The position numbers and the translations under genes were made by a program. 30,496 nt of DNA from a virus, in IMG/VR virus record IMGVR_UViG_3300018416_002166, positions 1 to 30,496 of that record. One strand, written 5' to 3'. Each line of letters starts with the position of its first letter. Position 1 is the first letter of the stretch. Positions 20,795 through 28,077 of the stretch are shown here, one piece after another. Under the pieces are notes generated by a model that was not told the DNA's origin, searched no databases, and saw only the letters and a list, made by a program, of their open reading frames with translations.

Positions 20795-22366
20795 TTAAAC
20801 ACCATACTCAATGTCGTAGGAGATATTCCCAAGAGCACCTGAGACAATTGGATTCTTGTAGAATAGTACTACAGTTTCAATGCCACTGTCGGTATCGTTA
20901 TCTCTAAGTTCTGCCTTAAACTCAAAACCAGTCATAATTTTACCGCCCTGTGATGTCAAAGAAATATCAGAAAATTCATATTGGTCTGACAAAGAAATAG
21001 TCGACATATCATCGCCGATGGTAATCTTTGCTTTGCCAATTCTTGTATGACTTCCTAAGCGTAAGGTATAGTTGATAGCCATATGATTATTAGATGCTGC
21101 AAAAACACTTATTGGACGGAAACTATCTGTTAGATAAATTAGTCCACTGTTTCTGTTAATCAATGTTGTCTTATCGCTGTTTGCTACTTCTGCTATTGCT
21201 GAAATAGTTTCATCTGATACTACGCCTGCATTCTGTTGTCTATTGCTTGTGCAATCAAGAACGATGTTATTTTGGTATTCACCAAAAGTCACTACCGGAC
21301 TTAATGGAGTAGCGGCAGTGTTAGTTCCATTACCACAATTCGTAAATGCACATCTTTGTATCTTTGTGCCATATCCGTGTGTACTGTTAAACACTTGCGT
21401 TGCTATCTCATTAAATTCGGAATCTTTCACAGTCCAATCATTTCCTTGTTCTGTGACGCCTTCAATGTAAACAGAAGTATCACCAACGTCAAACTTACAA
21501 TTAATAATATCTACTTTAGTTGTAAGTGCGGATGTCTGTATACATTTAATTCCTACACTGTTATTGTCAAACTGACAATTAACAAATTCAATATCAGTTG
21601 TCTTAATACCTTCAATAGTATTACTCCAACTTACCGCGGCAGGTTCTGCTGTCAAACTTGTAATTGTTTGTCCTAGCACATACTCGCCTTTAAATTTTAC
21701 GCCATCAAATTTAACATTGGCTGTACCTGTTAAGTCAATTGATCCTGAAGAACGTAAAACTGTTAGGTTACCAATTTCAATGTTACTTGGTCTATTAGAA
21801 CTTGTAAAGTCTGCAAGTCCTAAGCCTTCTGATGTTTGGAAGTTTGCACTTACTGTGTCAAACTTAAGAATAGATCCATCACGTGTTTCTCCTCTTATAA
21901 TAGCATTGCTAGGAATAGTAACGTTACCTAAGAACAAAAACTCTCCGTTAGGAACACGTAAAACTTTTTTATAATCTGGATCTGTATTTCTAAATAATTC
22001 TGTTAATGCATTCTCAAAGAATGTTGTGTTATCTGTTGAACCATCACCAACTGCACCAAAGTCAGCAACACTAACTTCGATCTCATCAATCTTATCTAGT
22101 AGTGGACGCTTTGTGCTTAATGTAATAGATGGATCATCTGAAGCAAACTGATAACTTGATGCTAGTTCAAGAATATTATCATTGTTAGTTAAAATCTTTG
22201 TATTACCAACTTGTGGTGCGCCTTCTTCTACGCTACCATTACCAATGAATAGTTCTTGTGTATCGACTGCCCAAGCAAGTTCTGCTGAACTTAACTGTGG
22301 TACGCCAGAATCACTGTTCTTTTTACCACGTCTAATTTGTATTTTGCTTATTTGTACGACAGCCAC
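20795..22366 (-). CDS. Tail fibre/spike protein with beta-helix (pectate-lyase-like)
   Basis: The 523-residue product begins with a short attachment module, IQIRRGKKNSDSGVPQLSSAELAWAVDTQELFIGNG. This resembles the N-terminal module of Mtd-type and other phage receptor-binding proteins. At about residues 95-115 comes VADFGAVGDGSTDNTTFFENAL, the start of the Pectate_lyase_3 fold. Many repeated strands follow (NIEIGNLTV, VKFDGVKF, IEFVNCQFDNNSVGI, VDIINCKFD), typical of a right-handed beta-helix. The C-terminus is beta-rich. The start is a GTG at 22364-22366 with TAGGAG upstream. A GATAAATAC late element stands 25 bases before it. Predicted to be a tail appendage contacting the host surface; enzymatic activity is not evident. 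Confidence 0.87.
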   Translation of the reverse strand: MAVVQISKIQIRRGKKNSDSGVPQLSSAELAWAVDTQELFIGNGSVEEGAPQVGNTKILTNNDNILELASSYQFASDDPSITLSTKRPLLDKIDEIEVSVADFGAVGDGSTDNTTFFENALTELFRNTDPDYKKVLRVPNGEFLFLGNVTIPSNAIIRGETRDGSILKFDTVSANFQTSEGLGLADFTSSNRPSNIEIGNLTVLRSSGSIDLTGTANVKFDGVKFKGEYVLGQTITSLTAEPAAVSWSNTIEGIKTTDIEFVNCQFDNNSVGIKCIQTSALTTKVDIINCKFDVGDTSVYIEGVTEQGNDWTVKDSEFNEIATQVFNSTHGYGTKIQRCAFTNCGNGTNTAATPLSPVVTFGEYQNNIVLDCTSNRQQNAGVVSDETISAIAEVANSDKTTLINRNSGLIYLTDSFRPISVFAASNNHMAINYTLRLGSHTRIGKAKITIGDDMSTISLSDQYEFSDISLTSQGGKIMTGFEFKAELRDNDTDSGIETVVLFYKNPIVSGALGNISYDIEYGV

Positions 22367-22391
22367 TATCTGCTCCTATTTAATCTTACAA

Positions 22392-22400
22392 GTATTTATC
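22392..22400 (-). promoter_or_regulatory. T4-type late promoter element for the tail fibre gene
   Basis: The minus strand reads GATAAATAC. A 6-bp inverted repeat (GACAAA/TTTGTC) lies just upstream, between it and the stop of the nuclease gene. Confidence 0.65.
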
Positions 22401-22427
22401 AGACAAATGGAGTTTTGTCAGACTGTA

Positions 22428-23126
22428 CTATAAAGAGTTGTAATACTCTTCTACTTTATTAAGCCACATATCTTGATATTTTGCAAAAGTGTCTTCTGTT
22501 ACCTCAAATTGCTGGTATTGTAGGTCTCTGCTGCACATAAAAATAACGCCTGTTTTAATGTCTGTGCCGTATACTTCGTTATGTGCCATTGCATATGCTA
22601 CAAGTTGCAAATAGTAATCTTCAACCCATTCTGCTTTCTTAGGCTTATTAGTTTGTTTGTGGTCCATAATAGCAGGCTTGCCCTTATAAACACCACATAA
22701 GTCTGTTGTACCTGAATATAGCCCTGGGAAATATAAACTTTGTTCCATAGCCCATACTTCATTTACATCTTTAAGTCCATTCTCAATTATAACTGATGCC
22801 ATATCATTTGCTTTGACGTGTACTTGATTATTACCTGGCTTTCTTTCTAATCCACATAAAAATCTTTCAAGGTTGGCGTGCATTGCTGTACCAACACCTG
22901 CTGCCTCTGTAGTAATTTGTCTTGCTTTCTCTTCGCCGACACGCTTACGCCATTCTATAAGGTGTGTCATATCTTTTGTAGAACTTAGAATAGTTGTAAC
23001 ACTTGGAAGTTTATCTCCGTCAGGTGTAACATATACTCTTTTTTTACGTACAGGATCATTTACCTGTTTGAGCGAATGATATTCGTATCTTTCAACGAAT
23101 GGAGGTGGGGTATATTTCTCAGTCAT
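22428..23126 (-). CDS. PD-(D/E)XK nuclease (RecB/Cas4-like)
   Basis: The 232-residue product has the ordered motifs of RecB-family nucleases. GVGTAMHANLERFL supplies His83. YSGTTDLCGVYKGKPAIMDHKQTNK supplies D142 and the D155-x-K157 catalytic core. EDYYLQLVAYAMA supplies the motif with Gln174. No Cys cluster of the Cas4/AddB iron-sulfur type is seen. Single-domain nucleases of this kind are common in T4-like marine phages and probably act in DNA processing or recombination. It has a consensus-like promoter whose -10 ends 7 bases before the ATG, with no Shine-Dalgarno, so a leaderless early mRNA is likely. Confidence 0.88.
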   Translation of the reverse strand: MTEKYTPPPFVERYEYHSLKQVNDPVRKKRVYVTPDGDKLPSVTTILSSTKDMTHLIEWRKRVGEEKARQITTEAAGVGTAMHANLERFLCGLERKPGNNQVHVKANDMASVIIENGLKDVNEVWAMEQSLYFPGLYSGTTDLCGVYKGKPAIMDHKQTNKPKKAEWVEDYYLQLVAYAMAHNEVYGTDIKTGVIFMCSRDLQYQQFEVTEDTFAKYQDMWLNKVEEYYNSL

Positions 23127-23133
23127 ACTGTAT

Positions 23134-23162
23134 ATAGTACTACCTTATTGTGTGTTTGTCAA
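23134..23162 (-). promoter_or_regulatory. Sigma70-like promoter for the nuclease gene
   Basis: The minus strand reads TTGACA, 17 bases, TACTAT, then 7 bases and the ATG. The predicted start lies at or next to the initiation codon. Confidence 0.7.
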
Positions 23163-23168
23163 GAGTGA

Positions 23169-23534
23169 TTAAGCAGTTTGTTGTGCCAATTGCTGTGGTG
23201 CTGCTGCGGCTGCTGCTTTATCAACTGCTGCTTGGCTATCAGTGCCGTCCTCTGGCTTTTCATCTGCATCCGGTGCTCCCGGAACATTTAATTCTACACC
23301 TTTAGCATCAAAGTTTTTTACCAAACCTTGTATTGCAGGTGATTGATCATACACTGCTTTGAATGTTTCATAGTCTGCAACCAAACTAGCATCATTGCTT
23401 TTTAGGATTTTATTAAGTGCTATCCAATTTAGTTTGCTAGGAACTTTTTTAGCAGATGCACGACCGATAAGATTTTTTAACGTAATTACGTATCTGTCAA
23501 TCATCATATCTGGTGCAAATTCTCTAAATCTCAT
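23169..23534 (-). CDS. Unknown 121-residue protein, MRFREF N-terminus
   Basis: I do not recognise the family. The product has a helical N-terminal half (MRFREFAPDMMIDRYVITLK, then RASAKKVPSKLNWIALNKIL) and a low-complexity acidic and Ala/Gln-rich tail (QAAVDKAAAAAAPQQLAQQ). The MRFREF start resembles the MRxxxF starts of other late genes in this window that look like capsid-targeting peptides. It forms a tight block with the next two upstream genes (1- and 3-base gaps), all with Ala/Gln-rich tails, suggesting structural or scaffold-type proteins. This is inference from composition and order. Confidence 0.72.
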   Translation of the reverse strand: MRFREFAPDMMIDRYVITLKNLIGRASAKKVPSKLNWIALNKILKSNDASLVADYETFKAVYDQSPAIQGLVKNFDAKGVELNVPGAPDADEKPEDGTDSQAAVDKAAAAAAPQQLAQQTA

Positions 23535-23535
23535 T

Positions 23536-23832
23536 TTACATTTTTTGAAGTTCGGCCATCTTATTTCTAAGATCCATTAACTCTTGTTCCTTTGCTTTGA
23601 TTGCTTCTTGTGTGTCTTTAATCTGATCTTGCTTTTGTTTTGCTGCCGCTGCCTGTGCTGCTTTTGCATCGGCTGCTGCTTTCATAGGATCAGTTGGCAT
23701 TTGTCCTTTGACAGGCTCAGCAGTTTGTGTTGCACCTGGTTGAGGTTCAGCACCACCTGGTTGAGTTGCTGTGCTTAAAGCAGGAACAATCTCATCAAGT
23801 TCTTTATCTTTATAGAACTCGTTAAGTTTCAT
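23536..23832 (-). CDS. Unknown 98-residue Ala/Gln-rich helical protein
   Basis: The family is unknown. The N-terminus is MKLNEFYKDKELDEIVP. The middle is Pro/Gly/Gln-rich (TQPGGAEPQPGATQTAEPVK). The C-terminal half is a single charged helix with coiled-coil character, AAQAAAAKQKQDQIKDTQEA, then KEQELMDLRNKMAELQ. No signal or membrane segment is seen. It sits between the 273-residue and 121-residue genes with 1-3 base gaps, so the three are one translation block. A prohead or tail-assembly role is possible by position, not shown. Confidence 0.72.
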   Translation of the reverse strand: MKLNEFYKDKELDEIVPALSTATQPGGAEPQPGATQTAEPVKGQMPTDPMKAAADAKAAQAAAAKQKQDQIKDTQEAIKAKEQELMDLRNKMAELQKM

Positions 23833-23835
23833 TTG

Positions 23836-24654
23836 TTAACCTGCTAATGTTTTTAATAAGCGATTTTCAAAGTCAATTGATTCACGTTTTTCACGGCCTG
23901 CTGCTTCAATGCCACCTGCTGCTGGTTCTGCTGTTGCAAAATCATCTGTTGCTGCTGGTTCCATTGTGTCCGCTGCTGCATCTGCTCCTGCGTCTGCCGG
24001 CTCAGCCATATCAGTCGGTTCACCTGCAGGTTCTGCACCAAGCATATCGCCGCCTGTTTCTTCACCTGTAAGTTGTCTTGTAGCAGATGAAAGTGTATCA
24101 CGTGTAGTTTTTAATGCTTCAATAGCAGCCTGGATTGCAGGTGCACTTGATTCAATAAATGTTTTTGATTGTTCGTTGCCAAACTCGTCTCTAATTGAAT
24201 CACCTAACTGTAGAAGTGTTTCGTTTTCCATACCGGAAAGTTCTTCAATGTAACGACCAACTTTGTCAACCATTGTTTTGGAAGTAACAATAGCACTAGC
24301 CTGTTGAACTTCACCTTCTGTAACTTTATTCATTTCTTCTCCGTTGGTGTCTGTTTCTTGTTGCTCTGGGGATTCATCAAGTTCAAGACCATCAATTGCA
24401 GATTCTTCACGTTCTGCTAGTTCTTTGTTAATTGCATCTAACATAAACTGTGCTTTATAAAATGCATCATTTTCAACGTTTTCGTTAAACTCAGCATTAC
24501 TTCTTGCATCGTGTAATTGTGTGCGCAATTTGTTTCTTGCGTCTTCTAATTTAGCAATATCAAATGATGCTAAATCAATTTGTTGACCGAAAGTCTTAAG
24601 CATAGACTCATTGATCTTTTCTGCATTAATTTTAAATAGGTCTTGTGTTTTCAT
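23836..24654 (-). CDS. Conserved T4-like marine phage protein, possibly head assembly
   Basis: The 272-residue product is helical at the N-terminus (MKTQDLFKINAEKINESMLK, then KLEDARNKLRTQLHDARSNA and FYKAQFMLDAINKELAERE). It has an acidic middle and an Ala/Glu/Pro-rich region (about 205-255), ending SIDFENRLLKTLAG. I associate the MKTQ-LFKINA start with a conserved hypothetical of T4-like marine phages. I chose the ATG at 24652-24654. A frame start 12 codons earlier would overlap the upstream gene, and AGAGGA precedes the chosen ATG. A late-type element ATAAATAT stands about 24 bases upstream. Function is not known; composition suits a scaffold-like or structural protein. Confidence 0.75.
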   Translation of the reverse strand: MKTQDLFKINAEKINESMLKTFGQQIDLASFDIAKLEDARNKLRTQLHDARSNAEFNENVENDAFYKAQFMLDAINKELAEREESAIDGLELDESPEQQETDTNGEEMNKVTEGEVQQASAIVTSKTMVDKVGRYIEELSGMENETLLQLGDSIRDEFGNEQSKTFIESSAPAIQAAIEALKTTRDTLSSATRQLTGEETGGDMLGAEPAGEPTDMAEPADAGADAAADTMEPAATDDFATAEPAAGGIEAAGREKRESIDFENRLLKTLAG

Positions 24655-24678
24655 TGTCCTCTTCCCAGATGTTATATT

Positions 24679-24686
24679 ATATTTAT
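24679..24686 (-). promoter_or_regulatory. Probable late promoter element
   Basis: The minus strand reads ATAAATAT at the junction with the upstream gene, a weaker match to the GATAAATAC elements elsewhere. Confidence 0.4.
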
Positions 24687-25127
24687 TCAAAACCGTGCTA
24701 AATCCTCTGCTTGGTCTTTCAAAATAATAGCCCTTTCTTTGGCATCTTGATATCTAATCCACAGTATTTCTGCTCTGATATCGTCGTTGTTATTTACTGC
24801 TCTATGATAGTTATCTAAAAATATCTTACTATCAACAAAGTATTTACTATATTTTTGGTCTAATGCAAATATTTCTTTCTGCAATGCGTGATCTGCGTCC
24901 CAGGCTACAAGATTTGCTAGTCTAATAGCAACAGCATTTAAAGATACTGTAGCCCATACTAGTTTGTCTTTTCTAAGTATATCCTTGTATGGACCGTCTG
25001 ATCTGATTAGAGCATCTCCTACTTTAATGCCTTTTTCTGTACGTTCGGGTAGGATAGTTCCTTGATCAAGGAACTTACGATAAGTTGTCTTAACTATCTG
25101 TTCAAAACGCTTTGATACTTCATTCAT
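24687..25127 (-). CDS. Conserved phage protein of unknown function (146 residues)
   Basis: I do not recognise a named family. The product is soluble and mostly helical: MNEVSKRFEQIVKTTYRKFL, then KLVWATVSLNAVAIRLANLV and ending RAIILKDQAEDLARF. No signal, membrane segment or metal site is visible. The only in-frame ATG follows directly after a T-tract of a weak GC hairpin (25128-25146) and has no Shine-Dalgarno, so initiation is unusual. By its neighbours it is likely a late structural or assembly gene. Confidence 0.72.
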   Translation of the reverse strand: MNEVSKRFEQIVKTTYRKFLDQGTILPERTEKGIKVGDALIRSDGPYKDILRKDKLVWATVSLNAVAIRLANLVAWDADHALQKEIFALDQKYSKYFVDSKIFLDNYHRAVNNNDDIRAEILWIRYQDAKERAIILKDQAEDLARF

Positions 25128-25146
25128 AAAAAAAGGCCCTTAGGCC
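25128..25146 (-). terminator. Weak terminator-like hairpin abutting a start codon
   Basis: The minus strand reads GGCC-TAAG-GGCC followed by seven T and then directly ATG. The stem is only 4 bp, so it may be a weak terminator for the holin-like gene or a translation-control element. Confidence 0.4.
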
Positions 25147-25175
25147 AGTATTTAAACAATCTATAAATGTGATGC

Positions 25176-25415
25176 TTACATCTTGAGCATAATAGTAACA
25201 ACTACCGAAAGGACTGCTGCAATTACAGTACCTGTTGTACCAATAATTACTTTTGTTAATCCTTTTTGGCCTTCTGTAATATCCCTATGGATGTTATCAA
25301 CTTTCTGTTCTAAGTTGTCCATACGGTTATCTAGTTGCTCATAGCGAAGTGCGCACAGATCAACGTGTGCTTCTAAACTTTCTCTTTCTAAACTTGTTGT
25401 TTGGCTCTTAGCCAT
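25176..25415 (-). CDS. Coiled-coil protein with C-terminal membrane anchor (XhlA-like)
   Basis: The 79-residue product has a coiled coil (LCALRYEQLDNRMDNLEQKV, then DNIHRDITEG) followed by a single C-terminal membrane helix, VIIGTTGTVIAAVLSVVVTIML. This is the layout of XhlA-type hemolysin/holin-associated proteins. I use the ATG at 25413-25415, which has GGAG six bases upstream. A TTG four codons earlier lacks one. A role in lysis or membrane attachment is plausible; it is not next to a lysin, so the assignment is by architecture only. Confidence 0.72.
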   Translation of the reverse strand: MAKSQTTSLERESLEAHVDLCALRYEQLDNRMDNLEQKVDNIHRDITEGQKGLTKVIIGTTGTVIAAVLSVVVTIMLKM

Positions 25416-25516
25416 CTTGTTCTCCAAAACAATATCCCTACTCTAGGGACAATTAGTAAACTTGTTAGTTGGCCTAATGTGTTTTTAAGATAGCCTAAAT
25501 GTAATTGCCTATATGT

Positions 25517-25807
25517 TTATTTATCATCGTTGCGTTCAAACAGTTTTCTAATAAGCCCTTTTATGCCTCCTAATTCAACTTTAACTTCAACCATTTTGTC
25601 TGCTGCCTTTTCAACCCTGTCAAACATATCCTTAATTACAAACATAACCCAAAACCACCATACAGCACACACGCCTGCCATAATGGTAACACCCACATAA
25701 ACTATATTATGTGCTTCGATGTGTAATCCATACAATGATAGTAGGAAGCCAAACACCATAAAAAAGATAGTGCTTAACATAATGATATTGTAATATAACC
25801 TGTTCAT
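25517..25807 (-). CDS. Small two-helix membrane protein
   Basis: The 96 residues contain two membrane helices (about 6-28 and 33-60: IIMLSTIFFMVFGFLLSLYG, and VYVGVTIMAGVCAVWWFWVM). A charged amphipathic C-terminal tail follows (DRVEKAADKMVEVKVELGG, then RKLFERNDDK). The family is unknown; similar small membrane proteins occur in the late region of T4-like marine phages. There is no clear Shine-Dalgarno. TTAAATA lies 5 bases before the ATG. A holin-like role is possible given the charged tail but is not shown. Confidence 0.7.
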   Translation of the reverse strand: MNRLYYNIIMLSTIFFMVFGFLLSLYGLHIEAHNIVYVGVTIMAGVCAVWWFWVMFVIKDMFDRVEKAADKMVEVKVELGGIKGLIRKLFERNDDK

Positions 25808-25833
25808 ACTATTATTTAATGATTATCGTAAAC

Positions 25834-26211
25834 TTAAAATATGGCCACTGAAAGCCAAATATTCTGTTGTTCACCTTTGGTACAGAACACGGCAGGCTTT
25901 ATGTCCAACGTATTTGTAAGTGTACCTATGATAGGTATGCCATCTAAGTCACTCTTAAGAAGTGCAAGTGGATCGTCACCAATTTGCCATATGCCTTGTT
26001 GTTCAACTTTAAATGCCCACATCCAATATTTTTTTCCGTTTTCTTGTTTTGTCATCGGATTGAACTCGTAGTATATATTTGCTCTCATACCTATGCCTTG
26101 GATAAGACTATTAAAGTTTCCTTGTTGTGCTATAAGAATAGGATCTGTTTCATCACGACTAGGATTTGTAACAGTTATATCAACAAGTGTTTGAATGGTA
26201 AATGTTTGCAT
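25834..26211 (-). CDS. Conserved phage protein of unknown function (125 residues)
   Basis: The product is beta-rich (MQTFTIQTLVDITVTNPSRD, then GMRANIYYEFNPMTKQENG and YWMWAFKVEQQGIWQIGDD). It reads like a small structural or binding domain and resembles hypothetical proteins of T4-like marine phages. There is no signal peptide. The ATG is immediately preceded by an 8-bp inverted repeat and has no Shine-Dalgarno. Within the repeat GATAAGTA, one base off the late-promoter core, lies 8 bases before the ATG, so this may be another near-leaderless late gene. Confidence 0.72.
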   Translation of the reverse strand: MQTFTIQTLVDITVTNPSRDETDPILIAQQGNFNSLIQGIGMRANIYYEFNPMTKQENGKKYWMWAFKVEQQGIWQIGDDPLALLKSDLDGIPIIGTLTNTLDIKPAVFCTKGEQQNIWLSVAIF

Positions 26212-26230
26212 ACTGATAATACTTATCAGT
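26212..26230. repeat. 8-bp inverted repeat abutting an ATG
   Basis: ACTGATAA-TAC-TTATCAGT is a perfect palindrome with a 3-base centre, touching the ATG of the 125-residue gene. It includes a degenerate late-promoter core on the minus strand. It could be an operator or an initiation hairpin. Confidence 0.6.
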
Positions 26231-26233
26231 CAT

Positions 26234-26265
26234 AAAAAAAGGGTGCCAACGAATTGACACCCTTT
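26234..26265 (-). terminator. Rho-independent terminator after the 133-residue gene
   Basis: AAAGGGTG pairs with CACCCTTT, with an inner CAA/TTG, and is followed on the minus strand by seven T. It lies about 27 bases after the gene's stop. Confidence 0.85.
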
Positions 26266-26292
26266 CCTTTAAGTAAAGTTAAAAACTTACTA

Positions 26293-26694
26293 TTAGCCTG
26301 AAATTCCAGAGAACTCAGCAAGTAATGAACTTGTTACGCCAGTTGAACCAACACCAAAGTCTGCAGCAGCAGTAAATGCGCCTGTTCCTTGGATAGCAAC
26401 TTGTACGTTATCAGTAGTTCCACTTGTGAATACACCTGATTCAGTTAAAGGTTGTACACCAACGATTGTGTGTGCATCGTCAGTACCTGCAGTTCCACCT
26501 TGTGCCAAAAATTCTAAAGCAGCATCTAATTCTGCTTGAGTCATATTTGTTTTAGCAAGGTTAATGATTCTAGTACGACCAGCAATACCATTTCCTGGTG
26601 TTAGTGCTTTTTTGTTGTCACCTAGTTCAGCAACACCTGTTCCAGCGTTGTTGTAAGTTTGGAAGACTGAACTTCCGTTTGATAAATCAGCCAT
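26293..26694 (-). CDS. Probable abundant late structural protein (133 residues)
   Basis: The product begins MADLSNGSSVFQTYNNAGTG and is rich in Gly, Ala, Thr and Ser with few charges, a composition typical of virion proteins. Segments include KALTPGNGIAGRTRIINLAK, MTQAELDAALEFLAQGGTAG and VQVAIQGTGAFTAAADFGVG. The gene stands alone between a GATAAATAC late element (26754-26762) and a strong terminator (26234-26265), with an AGAGGAGA ribosome-binding site. That is the layout expected for a highly expressed late gene. No named family is recognised; a capsid decoration or tail/fibre-associated protein is a reasonable guess. Confidence 0.75.
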   Translation of the reverse strand: MADLSNGSSVFQTYNNAGTGVAELGDNKKALTPGNGIAGRTRIINLAKTNMTQAELDAALEFLAQGGTAGTDDAHTIVGVQPLTESGVFTSGTTDNVQVAIQGTGAFTAAADFGVGSTGVTSSLLAEFSGISG

Positions 26695-26753
26695 TATATT
26701 TTCTCCTCTGATAATGTTAACCCTTCTCCAGGGCCGCTATTTTTCTAGCAATT

Positions 26754-26762
26754 GTATTTATC
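26754..26762 (-). promoter_or_regulatory. T4-type late promoter element for the 133-residue gene
   Basis: The minus strand reads GATAAATAC. A leader of about 55 bases precedes the ATG and contains a small CCCT/AGGG hairpin. Confidence 0.65.
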
Positions 26763-26815
26763 CAAAATAGGTTTTTATAAGGGTAATGGCGTGTTTTAAG
26801 GGGATTTTGGCGGTT

Positions 26816-27919
26816 TTAGTCGGCTCTAAACGGTGTCCAACGGTCTCTTGGTACAAGTTTAACCTTGTCGCCAGTTTTAACATAACCTTCGCCGCCTGGC
26901 TTGCCACCTGTTGATGACATTACATCGCCTTCTGCTTTATCTAGTTCATCAATTACTTCGTTCTTGGCTTTCATAAGTTCAGTTACCAAGTAAAAGATGT
27001 CCGATGCTGTTCTCGGCTCTGTGTTAATAATATTTATAATCTTCTCTTGTTTATTGCGTGATACCTTTGAATTTTGAAGCCAATTGCTAAAGCTCTTGGT
27101 GTTAAGGTCATTTAATTTTTTAGCACGGCTCATTTGGTTAAAGAATGTGTAAAATATATCTTGTAAATCAGATAGTCCTGGCTTTGGTTCAAAGAAGTTT
27201 GCAATACCTTGTTGCGCTCTGTTTGCAATCTTTTCTATGTTATCTAAATTATCAGCATTAACCGCAGGTGCTTTGCTTACATATTGTTGTCCTACAACTA
27301 CTAAGTCTGGTGTACCATTAAACTGTTCTACATCTTTAATTGGTGTTCCGCTTTTATCTCCAAAGTACTGATAAGCATTATGTGCCGCAACTGCTATTTT
27401 ACTTTTAGCAATACGTCTACCAATAGGACTATCTACTTTAACATTGTAGGTAACCTGGTTAGGAGTAAAACTAATGTATCCATCACTGCCTGCATAAGGC
27501 TTTCCAGGATGATATAATAAGTCTCCGTACAAATAACCTTTAAAGTCTGCTGGTGTGGCCTTTTCAAATATAGGCCAAAGTCCTGCCATATCTTTTGCAA
27601 ACTTTTCACGCCAGTCTTCGCCTTTGCCTCTACTATTAATAAATCTTTCTAGTTCATCAGGACTGCTTGACTTGCCTTCTTCTCTACCCCAGTTGTTCTT
27701 ACCAACTAGTCTAAATGTTCCGTCATCATCACGTCCCCAATATACTGTTGGGTTACCGTCCCATTTAATTGCAACGTCTGATGCATCTTGTTCCATACCT
27801 TTTAGAAGTTGCACTGCTTTCTTTGCACCGTCAGCAGGATCTGTAAACACAAGGTCTTCCAAGTGATTAAACTCTCTACCTACTTTCTTTGCTTCTGTTA
27901 TAAATTGGTATGCTCTCAT
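26816..27919 (-). CDS. KxDG-motif phage protein (DUF6267-like)
   Basis: This 367-residue protein is of a type common in T4-like marine phages. It has VAIKWDGNPTVYWGRDDDG with K52-x-D54-G55, the pattern of the nucleotide-binding motif I of ligases and capping enzymes. A later segment, FKGYLYGDLLYHPGKPY, recalls a downstream ligase-like motif. This suggests an ATP-grasp/ligase-like nucleotidyltransferase fold, which is inference. The N-terminus MRAYQFITEA looks like a T4 capsid-targeting peptide with an IxE cleavage site. The start overlaps the upstream 53-residue gene (ATGA), which in turn overlaps a nucleotidyltransferase gene, so the three are coupled. The C-terminus is Gly/Lys-rich and ends TPFRAD. 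Confidence 0.78.
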   Translation of the reverse strand: MRAYQFITEAKKVGREFNHLEDLVFTDPADGAKKAVQLLKGMEQDASDVAIKWDGNPTVYWGRDDDGTFRLVGKNNWGREEGKSSSPDELERFINSRGKGEDWREKFAKDMAGLWPIFEKATPADFKGYLYGDLLYHPGKPYAGSDGYISFTPNQVTYNVKVDSPIGRRIAKSKIAVAAHNAYQYFGDKSGTPIKDVEQFNGTPDLVVVGQQYVSKAPAVNADNLDNIEKIANRAQQGIANFFEPKPGLSDLQDIFYTFFNQMSRAKKLNDLNTKSFSNWLQNSKVSRNKQEKIINIINTEPRTASDIFYLVTELMKAKNEVIDELDKAEGDVMSSTGGKPGGEGYVKTGDKVKLVPRDRWTPFRAD

Positions 27920-28077
27920 TTTTTAAGTAACTTCTTTTGTCTATTTGTTTTGTCCACGTACTTTGCGTGTGGCACTTTTAAATTTTTCTTCTTGTCGTAC
28001 ACTCCGCCTATCACGTGCATCTTACCTGGCTTTTCAAATGCACTATATCTTATGTCGACTACTTCAACTATTCTCAT
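27916..28077 (-). CDS. Unknown 53-residue basic protein linking two enzyme-like genes
   Basis: The product begins MRIVEVVDIRYSAFEKPGKM, continues HVIGGVYDKKKNLKVPHAKY, and ends in a basic tail (KTNRQKKLLKK). It overlaps the nucleotidyltransferase stop by ATGA at 28074-28077 and its own stop overlaps the next start by ATGA at 27916-27919, strong evidence for a translated gene. The family is unknown; the charge suggests nucleic acid or protein contact. Confidence 0.82.
   Translation of the reverse strand: MRIVEVVDIRYSAFEKPGKMHVIGGVYDKKKNLKVPHAKYVDKTNRQKKLLKK

Noticed and set aside
23909-24253. Plus-strand Ala/Ser/Pro-rich frame
   Set aside because: It is a composition artefact opposite the Ala/Glu-rich region of the leftward gene, with no ribosome-binding site.
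25435-25449. TCCCTA/TAGGGA hairpin upstream of the XhlA-like gene as a terminator
   Set aside because: The stem is 6 bp with no U-tract; it may only be a leader structure.
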